Below the pieces are notes generated by a model. The model saw nothing but the letters and a program-made list of their open reading frames with translations, was not told where the DNA came from and searched no databases. From Biscogniauxia marginata (taxonomy: Eukaryota > Ascomycota > Sordariomycetes > Xylariales > Xylariaceae), in NCBI GenBank assembly GCA_022695795.1, contig MU404077.1, forward strand, positions 310,001 through 374,000: DNA of 64,000 nucleotides, in the 5' to 3' direction. This document shows positions 57,160-64,000 of this stretch, one piece after another. Both the position numbers and the translations under genes were made by a program. Every line of letters starts with the position of its first letter. Position 1 is the first letter of the stretch.

Positions 57160-60100
57160 TTAGTCATTTGTTGATGCAATGGTGACTATCCGGAACGTCG
57201 ACGGTGTTGGCTGCGCGTATGCGACTTCGGGAGTGATCGAAGTCGCGGCGGTTGTAGCAACATCGCGTGTCTTTGGGAGCGTCGTGGCGACTAGTTTCCC
57301 CGAGGACAAAGCAGTCTTGCGGGTGTATCCAGAGAGGGAAACGAGGGCGAGAGAGTCGGGGGGCTTAGGTGTGAAGTCAGAGACGGAGAAACGAGCCAGA
57401 GAGTCCGAGCTGGCCACGGTCAAACCTCTAGGGCTTTGTTCCGTAGAACTTGCCTTTATCGCAGGACCTGAACTCGTACTAGTTGGGTTGATAAGACTTG
57501 ATGTAGATGAGCTGACAGCAGGGCAATAATCGGGATCTCTAGCTTGGCATTGGTCGCCACGAGCCATGTTATACGCGGTGTTGATGTAGGCTGGGATAGG
57601 GTACGGCGGATATGTATCCTACGGGGTTGTCAGCGCGACCTAACATAGATAGCTACATATATTGTTAACAAGGGGGGTCTGGTTGTAACAACTTACCGTC
57701 GGGTCTACTCTGAGGTCGTCATCGACCCGGGAGAAAGACTTCTCGATGAGGTAAGTCTTGATCCTCCTGCCGACTGTGTCGCCGGTGTTTTCGTCCTCCG
57801 GGTGCCAAACGAACAGGTCTGTGTTGGAATACAATGTCTGGTAGTATGCTACGAGACCTGCCACGGCAGGGGCCGCAAAGCTCGTCCCCGTCTTCGGGGT
57901 GGGATCTCCGTGGGCGTTATAGCTCATGACTTGCTTGCCCATCGCATAGAGCGTCATGGAGCCGGTGGGATAGTCGAAGCTCTGCGCCCAGTTGCCCTCT
58001 GGTGACGTGTCCACGAAGAGCGACCCGCGACGGTCCGTTCCGCCAACGGTGATCAGCGAGTTCTTCGCATTCCCGAGTCTCTGTGGCCACTGGTCACCAA
58101 GATACGCCTGCACGTGTCCCGTGAGGCGGTTGATGCCGTAGTTCCCAGCCGCCATGACGACAGTCACCCCAAGCTCCTCGAAGCGATCCAGATAGTCCTG
58201 CGTAAAATCATCATACTTCCGGGAACCGAAAGACGGCATATCTTTGAAATCTCCCGCGACCGTAATAAGCACGGTGCTGCGCGGTGCCGGTATCCCCTCG
58301 TGGACTATGGCGTCTATAATTTTGTCGAAGCTTCGCTTGATAGCGGGAACTTTCAGGCGTTCCTCTATATATCGTCCATCTTGCACCATCATGTTCTTCC
58401 ACTTGATCAGGAACAGGTTCGCATTGCGCGCTACCCCTGTCAAGGAGCCCCCGGCAATACATGCCACAGCGGTTCCATGTCCCTGTGTTATCGTGTTAAC
58501 TCCAGGTATCAGTTGAGGGTCGAACGTCACGTCGTCCATATTCTCAGGCGCATGCCTAATACCGTCGAAGGTTTGAGTCTCGTCCAGCTCAGGCAGTGTA
58601 AGGTCATTCGGAACGACGTAAGTCCTGATCTCTCTTCTGGCCGGGTGGTCAGCTCCTGAATTCAACTCTTGGCTCACATTCTTGATGTTGAAACCCGCGT
58701 CGAGGATAAATATCCACGAGTCCTTGCCCGAGGAATCATCTGACAGATAGGGCTGGGTGGAAGGATCGGTATCTCTGGGCGCACTAAGAATCTTCAAGTG
58801 GAACGGGGCAAAAGGATCAGGCTCCGAGATCTGCTTATTTGGTCTGCCCGTAGAGCGAGCGGACTTAGACGAATAGAGGTCATCATCCTTCAAAAATGAG
58901 CTCCCTTTATCACTGCCTAGAAGTTCTGGGTCATCATTAGGGAGGGCATCATCGAAATCGGAGGAGACGTCTTTTGAGAAAGCAACCCCAATATCTGGTC
59001 CCTGGTCGTAGAGCGGATCTTGGGTGTCCTTATAGGTTGGCTGCTTCATTATGAAGTTGACGATCGGTAGGTACTTGATCATTTCAGCGTCCGACTGGTT
59101 GAGGGAAACAAAATATGCCGGAGCCACGTTAGGAAACCAGCTGTTAATGCCCATGGCTATGCCATTCTTATCGAGTCCGATGAGCTGCTTGAGAGCGTTA
59201 AATTGGGTGACGGTGGTACCCCTTTTGCAATGAATATAATATAACGCGGATTTCGGCTGATCTGGGCGCTCGTCTTCTGGGGCATCGGGAGACCAACCAG
59301 GTGTCAATAGATGCGATAGTCTGTTCTTATGCCTGATAGCAAGATTCAAGCCCCAGATTCCGGCAGACATAGGTACCACGATTGGCAAGATCGGCGTTGT
59401 TGTCGCAAGCTGGAAAAGCGCATGGCCTGCGGCGGTAGCCCCAGAGATGTCGGCAAGATTGAGAAATTGCTGCCAATGATTTTCGGCCTGAGTAATACCG
59501 CTTCCAAGCTCGTTGATGGTATCGAGATCCCTGGGCATAATATCGGGCGTAGATGTCCTCAGAGATTCGATGGCGCTAGAGACATCTTCACCTAAGGTGC
59601 TGAACGCCTGCTTAACTTGATTGGCAGTGTTCTGGATATTGTTGAGGGCTTGCATCTCGTAGGACCCTCCCATATCGGAGAGTCCAGCCGCGGCATCGTA
59701 AGCTATATTCATGAGGCCACCCCCAAGCTTTCCAGAGAGACTGAATAGCCCCCCTAATCCTCCTCCGCCGCCACCTCCGCCGCCACCGTCTCCTGTGGTC
59801 GCGCTACCATCGCCTGAGCCTGCGTCACCTGCGGCTGATATAATTCTAACAAAAGTGTCTCTTATCTGCTCGGGTGACAGGTTGTTGCGTATGCCACGAG
59901 GAGTCCATCGAACCGTCCAACCCGCTTGGGTAACCTTAGGGGAGCCGGATATGTCCGATGGTAGGTAAAAAACATGCCCATGGATAACAATTCTGTCACA
60001 ATAGAGGGTCGCTCCCTGGAAACCGTCCGAAAGGAGAATAAGGACGGGTTCAGCTGTGCAAGGGGGGAGGAGATAACTGCTGTTATCGAAGAAGACTCGA

Positions 60101-61694
60101 ACGCTGGGGACGGGTAGGAGTGAGGCTGCAGCGACTGGTGTTTGTGACGCTGTGCTAGAAGTAGCGGTTGTGCTGCTGGTGCCACTGTCGGCTGAAGTCG
60201 GGTTAGAGCTCGTCGGGGCGGTTGTGCTTGAAGCCAAAGTAGTAGAGGCTGTATTGGAGCTCAAAGCAGTGGCGTCGCCGCTAGTGGTTGGGACAGCTGA
60301 AAGAGTGGAAGAAGCGGTAACAGGGCTGGAGGATGGTACTGGACTGTCAGGGGTTGACATAGTTGAAGTTATAGAGGAGGTAGTAGGGGGTTCAGAAGAA
60401 GTTGTCAAGCCGCTTGGCGTTGGAATATCTGAAGGTGTAGAAGTGACAACTGGACTAGAAGAAGGCATTGGATTACTAGATTCTGGAATGGCTGGTGTGG
60501 AAATTGATGTAGTAATGGCACTTGAGGAAGGCACCGAATTGCTTGTTATACTGTCGGCACTTGTCGCCAAGCTGGGGACAATTGTGGTGACTCCTATACC
60601 CGGCAGGCTCAGCGTCGTTCCACTGCCAGGGACCAATGAAATTGTAGTCTGTTGCCCACCCGGAAGTGGTATGGTCGTCTCCTCGACAGTGGCAGGACCT
60701 GAAAGAGTGGTTAACTGTCCCGCGGGCAGTGGAATCGTGGTGGTCTCACCAGCTCCGAGAGAGATGGTCGAGAAGCCAATGCCCGGTATAGAAATGGTCG
60801 TGACCAAGTCAGTTGCGGAGCTGCTAGAAATAATTGAAGGACTAGAGGAATTCTCTATTGACGAAGCAGTCGTACTAGCGATATTAGTTGTGCTCACTGT
60901 ACTCTGAGAAATTGATACATCAGATGTCGAACTAGATGCTGGTTGACTAGATTCTGGTTGGCCAGAGCTACCGGTAGACCTAGCACTATTAGAAGAACTC
61001 AGGGACGACGCCGTAGAGCCTTCCGTTTGAGAACTGGGAGGTGAGGATGCTGAATTTGTGGGACCGAGTTCGACAGAGGAGGAAGACGTAATGACTTGGG
61101 AAGTTCCAGACGACTCAGTTGGAGCAGTTCCGCCGACAGCAGTGCTAGACGTCGGGACATTTGTAGTCGAGGTAGAAGAATCAGTAGCCGTGTTACCAGG
61201 GGTTGTGCCTGTCGACGACAGCGTGGGTGCCGTAATTTCCGAACTGCCAGCCCCGGCAGTCACGGTAGTACTGACAAGGGAGTTCGTGGTCGAGGGTGCC
61301 GGCGTCGACGGTGACACGGTCGTGTACAGGGTGGCACACACGCTGGCGTCCGTGATCGTGGTCGATACGGTGGTGGTCACGTCGCAGTGTGCGTCCGCGG
61401 TCCCGGCGGGGGTGCAGCCAGGGGCCATGTAGACGCCCTCGTAGATGATCTCGCAGACGGTGGTGGTGGTGAAGACGTTCGGCTCTGTTCAACCGAGACA
61501 CCCCATATGTCAGCTTCCGCGTCACCCGCGAGAACAACTTGCAGAAAACCTATCCCGCCTGGGATACGCGATGTCCTACCGCTTGTGAAGACAGTCGTGT
61601 CACTGTCAAAGTAACTAGCCGAGGCTGACCAGAGTCCTCCTGGGCTTGCCCCTAAGACTAGGAGCAAGGGAAACCACTTCATACTGTCTAACAT
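57160..61694 (-). CDS. very large secreted Ser/Thr-rich protein with C-terminal subtilisin-like (S8) protease domain
   Basis: Three exons on the minus strand (61694-61580, 61484-57697, 57618-57160) give 1453 residues in one frame. A signal peptide (MKWFPLLLVLG...WSASA) is followed by a short Cys-containing module (VCEIIYEG, CTPAGTADAHC) and about 400 residues of Ser/Thr/Pro-rich, probably O-glycosylated stalk with imperfect TTIPLP-x-GQ repeats. Next are a module with two Cys, a Gly run, and a helical region with one hydrophobic stretch. The protease domain has Asp967 (in ILDAGFN), His1041 (GHGTAVACIAGG), oxyanion Asn1153 (AAGNYG) and Ser1240 (GTSFAAPAVAG), so the triad is complete. The Asp sits in D-A-G rather than the usual D-T-G or D-S-G. 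A 150-residue Ser/Thr tail follows, without a clear GPI signal. A Met four codons into exon 1 is an alternative start. Wall-associated or secreted proteolysis is likely. Confidence 0.87.
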
Positions 61695-62896
61695 GCTCCG
61701 AGAGGGTTACGGCAGTTTTCTCACCGTTGGTATTTAAGGGAATTTGTGTGAGGATACGAGTGGTGGAAGATAGACTTTGTGTAGGCGAAGAGGGACAGGG
61801 GGAGATGAGTTGCACTGGCATTGTATCGCGACAGTAAGCTTTTCTATAAAATTTATATTAGGTGTCATGATTAGACACAACCTCACATGAGTGTGAATAT
61901 GAGGCAATTACGTTTTCACGAGTAAGAGGGCCGTCAAACAATGTCATGCTCTAAGCCGAATGAATGGATTGTCCCAGAAATTTGTACACCTCATACTTAT
62001 CAAATCGACATAAGTCGGATGAACTACCCAATGAAATCCAGCTAGAATGGTGATCACAGATCAGTACTTATTTCTCGGACTTGCAAACGTGTTAGCTTAC
62101 TCGTGTGTAATTTAAAGTGCGGTCTGGGATAGTGAATGATGAAAAGGGGTTGTAGGTTTGTAATGGCTCGGAATCTTCCATATTGTGAGTAACGCAAACA
62201 ACTTCATATTATAGTAGTAATGTTGCCTCGTTATCTTTTCAACTAACTGGCTAAGAAGGGGAAATGATAATAACCTTGTTCTTCTTGATATTTATAGAAC
62301 AGCGGTAGTATCATAAATCGTAGGCGATGAAGTGTGAAGCTACTGAAGAGTAAGGCCGCATTGAATTTGGTATGATTCTTACTATAGATGTGTCTTATAG
62401 GTTTTGGAAATCCATGCATTACCGTGCATGATCTTCCGCCGTTGCCCTCCCCCAGAATATCTATTTATCCTATAGGCGTTACATGCTCTACTTTTGTGAC
62501 ATTAGGCTTTTAACTTCTTGACCGGCGCACTCCTAGGACTTTGGCCTTTGTTGGTAAGGTTGTTGTTATCGAGGCTTGTAAAGGGGCTATTCTATTTGTA
62601 TCTGTATTAGAGTAGTAGCTGCATGCCAGGGCCTTCCGCACGATAGAGGTTAACCATCCGACCCCCATAAGATAACGATTAGCCTAAGAGGGGGTTTACA
62701 TAGTGCCATAACCATAGGGGTCCTTGGCATCTGGAGTTTTTGTTCTGTTGAGTATGGCTGGGCTGCACTTCAGTAGTGTGTCCCCCGTATTGGAATATAA
62801 TAATAGTGAATAGAAGTATAGTGAGGTAAATGAAGGTAGTTATAATGTATACAAATATCGTGCCATTACGCTGCAGCAGGTGGTAAGATAGGTATT

Positions 62897-62963
62897 AACC
62901 AAAGGAGCGGAGGAGCCTACGGTTAGCTTAGTCACGCAGTACTACTAGCTCCTCCCTTTGGTT
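62897..62963. repeat. imperfect inverted repeat, hairpin or tiny MITE-like element
   Basis: The left arm (62897-62916) matches the reverse complement of the right arm (62948-62963) over 16 bases, except for a four-base bulge. The loop is 31 bases. Arms ending in AACCAAAGG-like sequence resemble terminal inverted repeats, but no target duplication was established. Confidence 0.55.
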
Positions 62964-63167
62964 TATAGTTTCTATGATATGTATACCTAATAGCTGTAAA
63001 AGCTACTCATGATGAGTAGGATAATCACTGTTATAGCATATTCATGTAACGCGGGTAGACTCTGGGCTCTTCACTACAGGATAAAAGGGGGTTGCCTGCA
63101 GCGGTGCTGGCAAGTGATAGCACATGTACTCTGGGGTAGGACGAAGTACGCCGCAAACTCTGACGGA

Positions 63168-63188
63168 GATTATTTATTCTAAATAATC
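63168..63188. repeat. perfect 9-bp inverted repeat with 3-base loop
   Basis: GATTATTTA and TAAATAATC flank TTC, making a tight AT-rich hairpin in intergenic DNA. Confidence 0.7.
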
Positions 63189-63401
63189 AGAATAGTCCAC
63201 ATGGTGTTGATAATGTCATGTCGGGTGAGTGTCTCATCACGACGGTTCCAGACCGCCTTCGCTACACTAAGATCCACTGCATTATACCAAATCGTCAGGG
63301 GGGAATCTAACACTTCATACTAGGTTCGACCCATTCTGATAACGCCAAGTCATGTGACCAACTTCGGCCTCCTTGAATTAGGCCGGTGCTGGTGAGTGAG
63401 A

Positions 63402-64000
63402 CTATTTTGGCGTGGCAGCTGGAGGGCTTTCGAAGAACTTCCGAATGTCCTCCTGGTGCTTGTTGTAGATTTGTTTGAGGGGTTTCAGCAAGTCCTCGGC
63501 AATCTTTTCTTTTGCGGCCTTCTTGCTGAGGATATTGTTGACACGGCCGACGCCGTCCGGGAACAGGGATGCATTGATTCCCAGATCAGGATATCCACTG
63601 AAAAAGCCACCGGCCGAAGGATCTGGCTCTATCCTATATTGTGGCGGTTGCCAGCCGAGATCTTTACAGAGTCTGGCGACCTCGAACGCTGCTGAGGGCT
63701 GCGTGTCATCGAACGGAGAGACAGGGGCTGGTGTCTTTGGGGCATTGTTTGGTGTCTTGGGGGGATTGCTAGCTTGTGGTAAGCTGGCTGGCTTCGCATT
63801 CTTTGGCAGCGACAGAGGTTTTGGCGCGGGTTGCTGGGGCTTTGGAAACTTCACGCCGCCAGCTTGAGGCATGTATCCATTCGCCCTAAGCCATTCGACA
63901 GCGCACTTGGCTGCGTATTTCTTGGCGTCCTTTTTCCGGAAGAAGGAGGGCTGGGTTCCGTCTTCAAACAGACCACCGGCGGCGCCTGGAAACGGCTCGG
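63402..64000 (-). CDS. dsRNA-binding-domain protein, 5' part beyond the window
   Basis: The frame is open from the right edge to the stop at 63402, giving 199 visible residues. At the edge is the end of one dsRNA-binding motif, with the typical C-terminal helix KKDAKKYAAKCAVEWL. After a Pro/Lys-rich linker of about 60 residues comes a second, more divergent motif starting FEVARLCKDLGW and ending NNILSKKAAKEKIAEDLL. The protein ends in a short Pro/Ala tail (PPAATPK). Neither a Dicer nor an ADAR catalytic domain is visible, but the missing N-terminus could hold more. A stand-alone dsRNA-binding protein is the simplest reading. No intron is needed in the visible part. Confidence 0.82.
   Translation of the reverse strand, partial: EPFPGAAGGLFEDGTQPSFFRKKDAKKYAAKCAVEWLRANGYMPQAGGVKFPKPQQPAPKPLSLPKNAKPASLPQASNPPKTPNNAPKTPAPVSPFDDTQPSAAFEVARLCKDLGWQPPQYRIEPDPSAGGFFSGYPDLGINASLFPDGVGRVNNILSKKAAKEKIAEDLLKPLKQIYNKHQEDIRKFFESPPAATPK

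Larger units (their letters stand above)
61695..63401. other. 1.7 kb spacer upstream of the subtilase
   Basis: No gene. The left end is the subtilase promoter; the rest contains two hairpin-forming inverted repeats (listed separately). The right end is the 3' side of the minus-strand dsRNA-binding gene. Confidence 0.6.

Noticed and set aside
57640..57696. Open frame running on from the main subtilase exon to a stop
   Set aside because: A clear GTAAGT donor with an in-frame acceptor at 57619 gives a longer Ser/Thr tail starting DTYPPYPIPAY, a better gene model.
60152..61432. Long Val/Glu-rich plus-strand frames
   Set aside because: Antisense shadow of the Ser/Thr codon repeats of the minus-strand subtilase.
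63318..63340. GGTTCGACCC resembling a tRNA T-arm
   Set aside because: No matching T-stem, acceptor stem or A-box upstream on either strand.

Overview
The window looks like nuclear DNA of a filamentous ascomycete (Pezizomycotina, most likely a Sordariomycete; the order cannot be fixed by eye). The reasons are genes broken by short introns (about 50-290 nt) with GT..AG ends and CTRAY-type branch sites, long pyrimidine-rich leaders, typical fungal gene content, and wide gene-poor spacers rich in TACCTA/TAGGTA words and microsatellites. I support twelve protein-coding genes (one cut by the right edge) and one broken gene. I see no rRNA, tRNA, CRISPR array or intact transposon.

Layout from left to right: an 8.5 kb gene-free stretch; a class I cyclic-nucleotide phosphodiesterase (+); a PAS-domain kinase of the Psk1 type (+); a TBC Rab-GAP resembling TBC1D5 (-), convergent with the kinase; an acidic adaptor-like protein with aftiphilin-style motifs (+), divergent from the TBC gene; a three-KH RNA-binding protein like Rnc1/Pbp2 (+); the HUT1 nucleotide-sugar transporter (+); a dual-specificity MAPK-type phosphatase (-); a 7.7 kb gene-free stretch; a large disordered protein of unknown role with a short tandem repeat (+); tRNA 2'-phosphotransferase TPT1 (+); a cytochrome P450 (+); a decayed copy of phosphoribosylglycinamide formyltransferase (+); a very large Ser/Thr-rich secreted subtilase (-); and a dsRNA-binding protein running off the window (-).

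The left two thirds is mainly housekeeping and signalling: cAMP breakdown and PAS-kinase nutrient sensing side by side, two likely membrane-traffic genes sharing one 0.9 kb divergent promoter, and a KH protein close to a phosphatase of the class that the fission yeast KH protein Rnc1 controls. The right third (P450, broken GART, mucin-like protease) looks more accessory. Exon coordinates come from reading frames and splice signals. For every multi-exon gene the joined exons keep one open frame and rebuild conserved motifs across the junctions; no transcript data were available.

The items most worth a second look are the linked KH-protein and phosphatase genes, the broken GART copy, an AUG-less open extension upstream of TPT1 that resembles a mitochondrial presequence, the unusual subtilase, a near-ideal G-quadruplex upstream of the P450, and the dispersed TACCTAGGTA palindromes.
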